IMG/VR virus record: IMGVR_UViG_3300027580_000034
Coordinates: 1 to 20,202 of that record
Length of the DNA: 20,202 nucleotides
Direction: 5' to 3' (one strand)
Origin: a virus
The notes beneath the pieces are model-generated. The model ran no database searches. It saw nothing but the letters and a program-made list of their open reading frames with translations, and was not told the origin of the DNA. This document shows, one piece after another, positions 7,085 to 14,286 of this stretch. Made by a program: the position numbers and the translations under genes. How positions within the stretch are numbered: the first letter of the stretch is position 1; each line of letters starts with the position of its first letter.

Positions 7085-7471
7085 ATGGCAACCAACGAAG
7101 GGCAGGCCGGAGGCTCCAGCACGGAGACCATCGGCTACGACGACAGCAGCGACACGACCAGCCCCGGCGACGCTGTCGGCATCACCAGCGGCGAAATCGA
7201 ACCCGGGACGGATACCGAGAACGTCCTCGGTGTTCGCGCTCGGGGGCGAGCGACCGAGGACGGCACCATCGCACCGGTCCACGTCAGCGGCCCGTGTGTC
7301 GCTGCAGTCGAGGGGTCTGTCTCCGCTGGAGACGACCTGGACTTCGGAACGACCGGTGCGGACGGCGAACTGGAGACAACTGCGGGAGGACCAGCCCACG
7401 CCCTCTCGGACGAAAACGGCTCGTGGCGCGGCCAGACCGCGCCTGCGGGTTACGCGTGGGTGCTCCTGTGA
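7085..7471 (+). CDS. Capsid decoration (head stabilisation) protein
   Basis: This 128-residue, Gly/Thr/Asp-rich, predicted all-beta protein lies between the protease/scaffold and the major capsid protein, the usual position of small capsid cement proteins (lambda gpD or DUF2190 type). The central part has the repeated beta pattern VLGVRARGRATEDGTIAPVHVSG split across residues about 45-70, followed by SAGDDLDFGTTGADGELE and the end GYAWVLL, which resembles DUF2190-like proteins. Such proteins bind the outside of expanded heads and stabilise them against DNA pressure. The role follows from position, size and fold; there is no catalytic motif to check. Confidence 0.7.
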   Translation: MATNEGQAGGSSTETIGYDDSSDTTSPGDAVGITSGEIEPGTDTENVLGVRARGRATEDGTIAPVHVSGPCVAAVEGSVSAGDDLDFGTTGADGELETTAGGPAHALSDENGSWRGQTAPAGYAWVLL

Positions 7472-7477
7472 GGTGAT
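7470..7477 (+). promoter_or_regulatory. Ribosome binding site of the major capsid gene
   Basis: GAGGTGAT at 7470-7477 matches the haloarchaeal anti-Shine-Dalgarno sequence and ends five bases before ATG 7483. It overlaps the decoration gene stop, in line with strong coupled translation of the most abundant virion protein. Confidence 0.65.
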
Positions 7478-7482
7478 TAGAT

Positions 7483-8334
7483 ATGCCACTTACTGCATCC
7501 GATGTCATCAGCGACGATGACGTGCGCGCAATCGTCGAAAAGATTCGCAATCAGTACTACCAGGCCCGACGCGCCTTCCGCGGCTACGACGCGACGAACA
7601 ACGACAGCAACTCGGTCGAGTTCCCCGTGTCCGACTCCGACTTCGACGGCAACGTGGCCGAGGTCCCGCCTGGCAGCGAGTATCCTCGCTCCACAAAGGA
7701 CTACGACACTGTGTCGGCGGCCCACACCAAGTACGGGTTCGAGGTCGCAATCCCCGACGAAGATGTCGAGGACTCGGTCATCGAAATCACGATGGACCAC
7801 GAGGAGGACATGATTCGCGCCGAGGAGCGGCGGATGGACTCTATCGCGTTCAACATCCTCGATGCCAACACCGGCACGACGGTCAGCGGTGCGTCGACGA
7901 GCTCGTGGGACTACGACGACTTCACGGCGGCACGCCAGGGGGCGTTCGACAACGAACTCGCGCTCGGAGAAGTGGAGGTGTACGTCGCAAGTAACGCCGT
8001 GTCCGAAATCCTGCAGATTGACGAGTTCACCCAGGCCAGCGAACTCGGCGATCAAGTCATCGAGCAGGGCATCCTCCCTGGCGGCGACATGACCGCGCAA
8101 GGGTTCCTCGGGACCATCGCCGGCCTGCCAGTCTATGTGTCGAACACGGGCGACTTCTCGCAGTACACCGGCTACCTTGTCGACACCAGTCAGTTCGGCT
8201 GGGAGTCGACCCGCCGCGACCTCGACGTGACGGTCTACCGCGAGGAGAGCAAAGAGCAGGACGTGTTCCAGATCGACCAGCGCGTCGACTTCCTGGCGAC
8301 GAGAAGCCAGGCGGGCCTCGAAATCGACGCGTAA
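7483..8334 (+). CDS. Major capsid protein (HK97 fold)
   Basis: The 283-residue acidic protein follows protease, scaffold and decoration genes and precedes the connector genes, the invariant place of the capsid protein. It starts with a short helical arm (DVISDDDVRAIVEKIRNQYY), then has a predicted E-loop and beta region (EFPVSDSDFDGNVAEVPPGS), a long spine-like helix region (DHEEDMIRAEERRMDSIAF), and a typical A-domain end with GLPVYVSNTG and VTVYREESKEQDVFQIDQRV. HK97-fold proteins form the icosahedral shell. There is no long N-terminal delta domain, which suggests that scaffold is supplied separately by the gene upstream. Confidence 0.88.
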   Translation: MPLTASDVISDDDVRAIVEKIRNQYYQARRAFRGYDATNNDSNSVEFPVSDSDFDGNVAEVPPGSEYPRSTKDYDTVSAAHTKYGFEVAIPDEDVEDSVIEITMDHEEDMIRAEERRMDSIAFNILDANTGTTVSGASTSSWDYDDFTAARQGAFDNELALGEVEVYVASNAVSEILQIDEFTQASELGDQVIEQGILPGGDMTAQGFLGTIAGLPVYVSNTGDFSQYTGYLVDTSQFGWESTRRDLDVTVYREESKEQDVFQIDQRVDFLATRSQAGLEIDA

Positions 8335-8363
8335 ACTCTGCGCCCGGATACAGCCGTTCAATC

Positions 8364-8729
8364 ATGCCAACAACTGCAGGCACATCCCCGGACGACGTTC
8401 GAGTCGAGATTGAAACCGGGCTCAAGGATGGCGCAATCAGTAACATCCTCACCCGTGTCGATCGGGAGATTGACCGCGCCTACAGCACGCCCGACTTCCA
8501 GAACAGCCAGCACCGGCAGGACTTCGAAGCGGCGCTGGCGGCACTCCGCATCGCCGAAGGCCGGGACCGTCGCGCGAGCGAGGCATCGACAGGCGGGGTG
8601 CGGACCGACTACGAGGCTGCCGAAATCGACCAGCTCCGAAAGCGCGTGCGTCGCGACGACCCTGGCGACGAGTTCGGCCACGCCGGCACCATCAGCCGGG
8701 ATAGCGGCCGGAACATCTCCACAACCTGA
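8364..8729 (+). CDS. Head-tail connector (adaptor) protein
   Basis: This 121-residue charged and mainly helical protein is the first gene after the capsid protein, the position of the adaptor that binds below the portal ring (HK97 gp6 or SPP1 gp15 type). Visible features are an N-terminal helix (VRVEIETGLKDGAISNIL), the REIDRAYSTPDF segment, and a central ALAALRIAEGRDRR helix. In adaptors the helical bundle joins portal to head-closure protein. The start ATG at 8364 leaves a 29-bp gap after the capsid gene. The call depends mostly on order, size and predicted fold. Confidence 0.65.
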   Translation: MPTTAGTSPDDVRVEIETGLKDGAISNILTRVDREIDRAYSTPDFQNSQHRQDFEAALAALRIAEGRDRRASEASTGGVRTDYEAAEIDQLRKRVRRDDPGDEFGHAGTISRDSGRNISTT

Positions 8730-8731
8730 CC

Positions 8732-9082
8732 ATGGACCACGCCTTCGAGCGCCACCTCGATGCCGAGTGTTCCATCACCCGCCGGTCTAAGACTGGCGAG
8801 AACGCCCTCGGCGAACCCATCTACGGGGACACCACTACCGTCGTCAGCGGCGTGGCGTGTCACCTTGAGGACCGGGGCACCGAGTTCGTCCGTGAGGACT
8901 CCGGCGAACGGGTGAACCGCCCGGCGACGGTCCGCCTGCCTGCCGGGACGGACGTCCAGGAGGGCGACACACTCGACATCGACGGCGAGTCAACCGACTA
9001 CGAAGTTCGGGGGGTGGAACGCCACCGCGATCACCGTCACGATGTCGTCGGCATCAGCGCCACCGTGGAGCGTGTTGACTGA
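8732..9082 (+). CDS. Head closure protein
   Basis: The 116-residue protein is predicted all-beta: ECSITRRSKTGENALGEPIY, VVSGVACHLEDRG, and the end GDTLDIDGESTDYEVRGVER. This pattern, with a final statement of the form 'property value, then derived parameter', is typical of SPP1 gp16-like head-closure proteins, which sit between adaptor and tail and keep DNA inside. It begins two bases after the adaptor stop and its stop shares one base with the next start (TGATG at 9080-9084). Assignment is by fold type and by gene order. Confidence 0.65.
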   Translation: MDHAFERHLDAECSITRRSKTGENALGEPIYGDTTTVVSGVACHLEDRGTEFVREDSGERVNRPATVRLPAGTDVQEGDTLDIDGESTDYEVRGVERHRDHRHDVVGISATVERVD

Positions 9083-9576
9083 TGCGCGCCGAACTGACGT
9101 TTGACGGGGGCGACCTCACGCCGACCGAGTTGGTGAACGCACTCGACGATCTCGAGGGGAGCGCCGGGGAGCACCTGGAGACGGCAGCCCAGGAGATCGC
9201 ATTCGAAATCGAGGGCGATGCGACGGAAAACGCCCCAGTCGGTGTGAGTGGTAATCTCCAGTCGAGTCTCCGGTCTACCGTCGACTCCGTTGGCGAGACC
9301 CTCCTCGAGATACACGTTGGCTCGACCGCGAATTATGCAGCTGCTGTAGAGAAGGGAACCGACCCACATTTTCCACCGCCCTCGGCACTTCGAGACTGGG
9401 CGCGGTCGGTGCTTGGCGACGAGGACCTCGCCTACCCGGTTGCCCGCAGTATCGCCGAGAACGGCACCGAAGCACAGCCGTTTCTCGAACCGGCGTTCGA
9501 AGACAATCTCACGTTCATCGTTGACCGCATCAACGACGCGGTCGAGCAGGCAATCCAAGAGGCACTATTCTCGTGA
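9082..9576 (+). CDS. Tail completion protein, HK97 gp10-like
   Basis: The 164-residue protein has the hallmark of the HK97 gp10-like family: an N-terminal helical stretch, then ENAPVGVSGNLQSSL (PVxxGxL type motif, about residues 52-66), then STANYAAAVEKGTDPHFPPP (about 89-108), and the terminal QPFLEPAFEDN segment. Family members join the finished tail to the head or terminate tail assembly. It sits between the head-closure gene and the presumed tail terminator, as in other long-tailed phages. The stop overlaps the next start by GTGA. Confidence 0.85.
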   Translation: MRAELTFDGGDLTPTELVNALDDLEGSAGEHLETAAQEIAFEIEGDATENAPVGVSGNLQSSLRSTVDSVGETLLEIHVGSTANYAAAVEKGTDPHFPPPSALRDWARSVLGDEDLAYPVARSIAENGTEAQPFLEPAFEDNLTFIVDRINDAVEQAIQEALFS

Positions 9577-9992
9577 GCCGAAGTGTCGACCTCCAGAAGG
9601 AAGCCATCAACCGATTAGGCGCGGCGCTTCCAATCCCAGCCGACAATGTCATCCCGGTACAGATTGCTGCCCAACGGGACGACCTTGACTCCCGTGTCTC
9701 GGTCGGGGCGACGATAACCACCGACCGGGGCAACAAGCTCGAAACCGCTTCGGGCCGGGTCCGCGTTATCGTCGATGGCACTGAGTCCTACGTCGCAGCG
9801 AACGGCACGAAAGGACTCTCCGACATCCAGGCGGCGGTCGTCGATGAGTTGACCAGCCACTCCCCGGCGTGGGGGGCTAATGGCGTGTCAAACCAAGACC
9901 CAGTATCGTTCGACGATAGCGTGAACCGACACCTCGGGATTGTTGAAACGACCCACGAGCGCACTGACATTCATCCAACACACCAACCATAA
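9573..9992 (+). CDS. Probable tail terminator protein
   Basis: This 139-residue protein begins with GTG at 9573, which overlaps the previous stop by four bases (GTGA). It has an N-terminal helix (VDLQKEAINRLGAALPI) followed by beta strands (RVSVGATITTDRG, ASGRVRVIVDGT), consistent with the alpha/beta fold of tail terminators (lambda gpU or SPP1 gp17), which cap the growing tail tube and join it to the head. Placement just before the major tail genes supports this. The C-terminal part (from about residue 100) is polar and gives no further clue. Confidence 0.6.
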   Translation: MSRSVDLQKEAINRLGAALPIPADNVIPVQIAAQRDDLDSRVSVGATITTDRGNKLETASGRVRVIVDGTESYVAANGTKGLSDIQAAVVDELTSHSPAWGANGVSNQDPVSFDDSVNRHLGIVETTHERTDIHPTHQP

Positions 9993-10000
9993 GATAACCT

Positions 10001-10459
10001 ATGAGCGCATCAGACGTGGTCCAGGGGCGTGTCTACAACGTCAGCATCAACAGCACGCAACTGGACCTGATAGCGGACGAGTCGTTCAGTTTCGACGCCG
10101 GAGAGGACGTATCGTCGTTCGACCTGGCGACCGCAACAACCACACAGTCCATCCCCGGCAATTCCGACCCACAACTCTCGTTCGACCTTCATATGGAGAC
10201 AGCGAGCAAAACGGGCCTGGAGGAACTCGGCGTCATCGATGCCAGCGGCAATTACCAGTTCGACAAATCCAGTCGTGAACAGTCAACTGTGACTGTCGAA
10301 GTACTTGATGCCGAGTCGGGCAACGTCGAGGTCACACACGAGTTCACTGATGTCCTGTTCGAATTCAGCGGAATAGACGACGGCACGCCGGTTGAAATGT
10401 CTGCGACCGGGCACGTCAACGGTGACGCAACCATCGCTGTCAACAAAGGGGGTGCGTAA
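10001..10459 (+). CDS. Major tail tube protein, copy 1
   Basis: The 152-residue protein is predicted all-beta and directly precedes a close paralogue of identical length, then the tail assembly chaperones and tape measure gene. This is the place of the major tail tube protein. Visible parts are an N-terminal strand (MSASDVVQGRVYNVSINST), DLIADESFSFDAGEDVSSFD, SFDLHMETASKTGLEELGV, and a C-terminal FEFSGIDDGTPVEMSATGHV. Tube proteins stack as hexameric rings around the tape measure. Relative to copy 2, the middle region (about residues 65-120) differs most. It starts nine bases after the terminator gene and has no clear ribosome binding site. Confidence 0.8.
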   Translation: MSASDVVQGRVYNVSINSTQLDLIADESFSFDAGEDVSSFDLATATTTQSIPGNSDPQLSFDLHMETASKTGLEELGVIDASGNYQFDKSSREQSTVTVEVLDAESGNVEVTHEFTDVLFEFSGIDDGTPVEMSATGHVNGDATIAVNKGGA

Positions 10460-10462
10460 TCA

Positions 10463-10921
10463 ATGAGTGCATCCGATGTGGTTCAGGGCCGTGTGTACAG
10501 CGTTTCTGTGGGCGGCACGGCACTGGACCTAATAGCGGACGAGTCGTTCAGTTTCGACGCCGGGGAGGACGTATCGTCGTTCGACCTGGCGGCCGCAACA
10601 ACCACGCAAAGCATCCCGGCGAACGCCGACCCGCAAATCTCGTTTGACCTCCACATGGAATCAGCGAATCAGGCGGGGTTAGAGGCACTGGGTGTTGTCG
10701 ATGCGAACGGGGAGTACCAGTTCGACTCCGGGACTCGGCAAATCGACCCCGTCACGGTTGAGGTGCTCGATGCCGAGTCAGGGACCGTTGAAGTGAAACA
10801 CATCTTCAATAACGTACTCTTCGAATTCAGCGGAATAGACGACGGCACGCCAGTCGAGATGTCCGTCACCGGGTACATCAACGGCGACGTAACGATTGCG
10901 GATAACAAGACAGCCGCCTAA
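10463..10921 (+). CDS. Major tail tube protein, copy 2
   Basis: This 152-residue protein aligns with copy 1 without a gap. It shares MSASDVVQGRVY, the DLIADESFSFDAGEDVSSFD segment and FEFSGIDDGTPVEMS, but differs elsewhere (for example ANQAGLEALGVVDANGEYQF and VKHIFNNVLFEF). It starts three bases after the stop of copy 1 and is followed by the chaperone gene at 10924. Divergence with retained length and frame shows that both copies are probably functional. One may form the tube while the other forms a special ring, for instance at the tail end, or both may mix; the sequence does not decide this. Confidence 0.8.
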   Translation: MSASDVVQGRVYSVSVGGTALDLIADESFSFDAGEDVSSFDLAAATTTQSIPANADPQISFDLHMESANQAGLEALGVVDANGEYQFDSGTRQIDPVTVEVLDAESGTVEVKHIFNNVLFEFSGIDDGTPVEMSVTGYINGDVTIADNKTAA

Positions 10922-10923
10922 TC

Positions 10924-11397
10924 ATGAGTGATACTGCCGAACTCGCTGGCAACTACGCTGTCTCGGGTGGCGACGGGGACCCGGAGTTCGTCGCGGAACG
11001 TCTCGAAGAAATGCAGGAGGAGGCGACTGTCGAGCAACAGCAGACGGTGGAGTTCAGTGAAACCAAAGCCAAGCTCGAACAGAAGCGAGACCGCCAGCGC
11101 CGAATCATCGATGTCATGGACGAACCCGTCGAGTTTCGCCCGGTCGGCGGGCGTGTCGCACAGGAGGCGATGTCGCTTCGACAGCGGGCGTTCGAGGGTG
11201 ACGACCCCGAGGCCGAGGGGGAGCTGATTGACCTCGTGTTCGACACACTGGCCGAGTACAGCGTTGACCCCGAGATGAATACCGACTGGTGGGCGGGGTT
11301 CCCGGTGCCGGTCGTGCAAAAGACGTTCGAGTCGCTGGTCATGTCCGACATGGACGCGAGCGACCGGGCGGCGGTCGAGGAGTTTCGCGGCGAGTGA
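10924..11397 (+). CDS. Tail assembly chaperone, upstream part (lambda gpG-like position)
   Basis: The 157-residue acidic protein lies between the tail tube genes and the tape measure gene, where tail assembly chaperones are encoded. Residues 20-65 form charged helices (ERLEEMQEEATVEQQQ, KLEQKRDRQRRI), followed by EFRPVGGRVAQEAMSLRQRA and the end AVEEFRGE. A second, start-less coding frame continues directly after it to the tape measure start, so the short protein is probably made with a longer frameshifted version. Both would bind the tape measure protein during tail assembly and be absent from the finished virion, as known for lambda gpG and gpGT. Confidence 0.75.
   Translation: MSDTAELAGNYAVSGGDGDPEFVAERLEEMQEEATVEQQQTVEFSETKAKLEQKRDRQRRIIDVMDEPVEFRPVGGRVAQEAMSLRQRAFEGDDPEAEGELIDLVFDTLAEYSVDPEMNTDWWAGFPVPVVQKTFESLVMSDMDASDRAAVEEFRGE
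11383..11386 (+). other. Candidate +1 frameshift site
   Basis: At 11383-11386 the sequence is TTTC, read as TTT CGC in the chaperone frame four codons before its TGA. A phenylalanine tRNA on TTT could slip by one base to the better-matched TTC, giving the frame that continues as AASDYGQAYHDLL. The GAG TGA C at the stop itself (11392-11398) is an alternative shift point. The need for a +1 (or -2) shift is clear from the frames; the exact slip site is an inference. Confidence 0.45.
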
Positions 11398-11542
11398 CTA
11401 CGGGCAGGCTTATCATGACCTGCTCGCCCAGTTCGGCAAGACTGCCGACGAGTGGGGTGAGTTGCCCCCGGATGTGCGACATTTTCACGAGACGGCGTAT
11501 CGAGAGCAACAGAGACGCGCTAAACAGCATGATAAGAGATAA
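11387..11542 (+). CDS. Tail assembly chaperone, downstream part (gpT-like), reached by frameshift
   Basis: This +1 frame encodes about 51 residues, AASDYGQAYHDLLAQFGKTA and onward through ELPPDVRHFHETAYREQQRR, ending in TAA at 11540-11542. It has codon usage like its neighbours and contains no ATG and no plausible start near the chaperone stop. The stop shares one base with the tape measure ATG (TAATG at 11540-11544). The arrangement (long frame, then short start-less frame directly before the tape measure gene) is the classic G/GT layout. Fusion through the TTTC site would give a protein of about 205 residues. Confidence 0.7.
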   Translation, partial: AASDYGQAYHDLLAQFGKTADEWGELPPDVRHFHETAYREQQRRAKQHDKR

Positions 11543-14286
11543 TGAGTCTCGGTGAGAACTTCAACCTTGAGGGGTTCTTGCGGCTGAACTCGCAGGACTT
11601 CAACGAGGGCATCAATGACGCCGAACAGGAGACCGAGGAGTTTGGCACCCAGACCGCCCAGACAGCCGACAAGGTAGAGCGGAATCTCGGGGAACGTTTC
11701 TCGGCGGTCGGCGAGTCTGTCCGTAACACTGGACTTGCGATGAGTGCAACCATCACCCCCGCGCTTGGTGCAATTGGACTCTCCTCGGTACAAGCGGCGA
11801 GTAAAGCCGAGGAAGCTGAGGCGCGGTTCAACTCCGTCTTTGACGAAACTGGCGACCGTGTCGAAACCTTCTCCGACGAGTTCGCTGAGAAAATTGGGCG
11901 TAGCGAACTCGCGATCGAGAACATGGCGGCAAACTTCGGTTCAATTCTGAACCCAATGACGGACAGCGAAGACAAGGCCGCGGACCTGTCTGTGGAGTTT
12001 ACCAAACTAACACAAGACCTCGCGTCCTTCGAGAATCGTGATCCCGCACAGGTGCAACGGGACTTGCAGAGTGCGCTTGCTGGGTCGTCCGAGACAATGC
12101 AGAAATACGGCGTCTCGTTGGATGTCGCCCGCGTTGAGCAAGAGCTACTCAACATGGGTATCAAAGGGGGACGGGAGGAGGCCACGCGAGCACAAGAGGC
12201 ACAGGCCCGGCTGAACGCTATCGTTGAGGATACTCAGTCAGCACAGGGCAACGCGGCAGAAACCTCCGAGTCGTTCGCCAACCAGCAACGGGCACTCCGG
12301 GGCCGGATTCGGGACCTGCGTGTTGAGTTTGGTGAACAACTACTCCCGGTCGCAAAGGAGGTGCTCGATGTGTTCTCAGGGTTCAGCGAACGGTTGACCG
12401 GGCTGAGTGACAGCACACAGCGCACGATTGCGATAGTCGGGGGGCTTGCGGCGGCACTGGGGCCGGTCTTAGCAATCCTCGGACAGCTGGCAATCAGCAT
12501 CGGTGGTCTCGTTGGACCACTCGGGTCCCTGGTGGGGACGTTCGGCGGACTAACGACCGTTGGCACCGCGCTCGCCGGCGTCCTCGGGACGGTCGCAACA
12601 GCACTCGGCCTTCCGTTCGCAGCGGTCGCTGTCGCAGCGGGCGCGCTCGTCGCGGCAATCGGTGGCCTCGTGTTCATCTTCCGCGATGAACTACTCACAA
12701 TTTTACAGACTGTCACTGGGTTCATTTTGGACGAGGTGGTGCCGGCGGTGGTTGGGGTCGCCGAGGATGCAATCCCGGCGCTAATCGATGCCGGAGGAAT
12801 GACAGTCGACATCCTCGGGGACGTGGTTGAGGCACTGGAGCCTGTCGGTGAACTCGCCGCCGATGTCGGTGAACGAGCGGCCGATTTGGCTGCTGATATT
12901 GCAGACACACTCGAACCGGCAGTCTCGGATATCGTCGAGATGCTTGAGGTGTGGGCTGGTGTGTTCACAGACGATATCCTGCCAGTAATACAGGACGCTA
13001 TTGATGTCGCCAGCGGGTTAGCCAACACACTCGCCAACACATTAGAGCCGGCAGTTGGCCCTGTTGTCGGTGCGTTAGAAACGTTGGTGGGTGTGATAGA
13101 ATCCGCCGTTCTGACTGCATTCGAGGGGATTCAAGAGGCAATCGGAGTGGTAACGGACTTGCTTAGCGGTGATTTCGAGGGGGCACTAAACTCCGCGAAA
13201 GCCGTGGCCGGGACTGCTATCGACGCTATCGCGTCTGCGTTTGGGGAGTTGCCGGACATCATCGGTGGATTGACCGGGGCTGTCACCGACGCGATTATCG
13301 CGCTGTTCCCCACGAGTCTCGATGAACTGGCGGGCGTGGCTGGAACACTCGATGATATCGGCACGGCTGCGATTGATGCGATTGTTGGCGCATTCACATC
13401 CGTCGCCGGGGCCATCGCCGGAGTGTTCCCCACGTCACTAAGCGCGGTTGGCAGCGTCGCCTCCGATATGGCGAGTATCGGCGGGTCTGCGATTACTGCG
13501 ATTGTTGGCGCATTCACCTCGGTTGCTGAAGATGTCGCTGGGCTGTTCCCCACATCGCTGAGTGTACTCGGGAGTGTCGCATCGAACCTGACGAGCATCG
13601 GCGGGACCGCCATCGGCAAAATAACCGGCGCGTTCACGCCGGTCATTGGCGACATCGCGGGCTTGTTCCCAACGTCGCTCAGTGACCTCGGAGATGTGGT
13701 GACTACGATGTCCGATATTGGGGTTGGGGTTGTTGATGCAATTACTGCGGGGCTTGCGGAGGCCCCGGACCTCTTTTTCGACCTTGTGGAGCTGTTAGAG
13801 GATGCTGTTCCGACAGCGTCCAGAGTCGCTGATATCGTGTCGGATATTGGGGGCGACATTGTCAGTGCGATTGCGGATGCTATCACAGACGCGCCGGGCG
13901 CAATCATGTCGGCGATTGAGGGGCTGATTAATGATGGAATTGGGGCAATCAATGATTTGGCCCCCAATCTGACAGTAGAGCTTCCTGATAACGATGTTGG
14001 CCTGCCGGGGCCGTTGCCGAGTGTTGACGAGGGTTCAATTGCGGACACGACGATTATTCCGGACGACCCATTCCCCACACTCGACACGGGTGGGTTCATC
14101 GAGTCGGGGGGCCGAGCGACACTGCACGAGGGCGAGCGTGTCGTCCCGGAGGCACAGGTCAGCGACCGTGGCGGCGTTGAAACGACGACAATCGAGCAGA
14201 TTGTCATCAACGCGGACAGTCAGCGCGGCGGTCGTGAGGCAGCGCGTGGACTGAAACAGGAACTCCGCCGGCAGGGGGTCCGATAG
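11542..14286 (+). CDS. Tail tape measure protein
   Basis: This is the longest gene (914 residues). It sets tail length and fills the tube before DNA ejection. The N-terminus shows the common LRLNSQDFNEGINDAEQETE helix and AMSATITPALGAIGLSSV. A long helical part follows, then a hydrophobic segment at about residues 305-380 (GLVGPLGSLVGTFGGLTTVG, LPFAAVAVAAGALVAAIGGL) that may insert into membranes. Four 40-residue repeats of the form FPTSL...IGGxAI..I.GAFT lie at about 588-747. The C-terminus has GGFIESGGRATLHEGERVVP, a usual tape measure ending. At about 0.15 nm per residue it predicts a tail near 137 nm. The chaperone genes are directly upstream. Confidence 0.93.
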   Translation: MSLGENFNLEGFLRLNSQDFNEGINDAEQETEEFGTQTAQTADKVERNLGERFSAVGESVRNTGLAMSATITPALGAIGLSSVQAASKAEEAEARFNSVFDETGDRVETFSDEFAEKIGRSELAIENMAANFGSILNPMTDSEDKAADLSVEFTKLTQDLASFENRDPAQVQRDLQSALAGSSETMQKYGVSLDVARVEQELLNMGIKGGREEATRAQEAQARLNAIVEDTQSAQGNAAETSESFANQQRALRGRIRDLRVEFGEQLLPVAKEVLDVFSGFSERLTGLSDSTQRTIAIVGGLAAALGPVLAILGQLAISIGGLVGPLGSLVGTFGGLTTVGTALAGVLGTVATALGLPFAAVAVAAGALVAAIGGLVFIFRDELLTILQTVTGFILDEVVPAVVGVAEDAIPALIDAGGMTVDILGDVVEALEPVGELAADVGERAADLAADIADTLEPAVSDIVEMLEVWAGVFTDDILPVIQDAIDVASGLANTLANTLEPAVGPVVGALETLVGVIESAVLTAFEGIQEAIGVVTDLLSGDFEGALNSAKAVAGTAIDAIASAFGELPDIIGGLTGAVTDAIIALFPTSLDELAGVAGTLDDIGTAAIDAIVGAFTSVAGAIAGVFPTSLSAVGSVASDMASIGGSAITAIVGAFTSVAEDVAGLFPTSLSVLGSVASNLTSIGGTAIGKITGAFTPVIGDIAGLFPTSLSDLGDVVTTMSDIGVGVVDAITAGLAEAPDLFFDLVELLEDAVPTASRVADIVSDIGGDIVSAIADAITDAPGAIMSAIEGLINDGIGAINDLAPNLTVELPDNDVGLPGPLPSVDEGSIADTTIIPDDPFPTLDTGGFIESGGRATLHEGERVVPEAQVSDRGGVETTTIEQIVINADSQRGGREAARGLKQELRRQGVR
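13303..13782 (+). repeat. Four 120-bp tandem repeats in the tape measure gene
   Basis: Units begin at 13303, 13423, 13543 and 13663, each exactly 120 bp (40 codons). The protein unit starts with (L/V)FPTSL, contains (S/D)IG(G/T)xAI in the middle and GAFT(S/P)V near the end. The fourth unit is the most diverged in its second half (TAGLAEAPDLFF). The exact whole-codon period suggests length changes by unit gain or loss, which would change tail length by a fixed step. Confidence 0.9.

Larger units (their letters stand above)
10001..10921 (+). repeat. Tandem gene duplication with 462-bp period
   Basis: The two tail tube genes are offset by exactly 462 bp and align without gaps. Identity is very uneven. 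Bases 10060-10142 match 10522-10604 with only a few differences, and 10359-10389 equals 10821-10851, whereas other parts are far more diverged. Islands of near identity inside diverged genes suggest either strong constraint or local gene conversion between the copies. Confidence 0.85.

Noticed and set aside
11289-11555. -1 frame continuation after the chaperone gene
   Set aside because: The product is Arg/Ser-rich and runs into the tape measure start; the +1 frame has proper codon usage and ends exactly at the tape measure ATG.
13131-14210. Long open frame (359 codons) on the - strand opposite the tape measure gene
   Set aside because: It is a mirror of a GC-rich coding region, with a Ser/Pro/Ala-rich low-complexity product and no motif or start signal.
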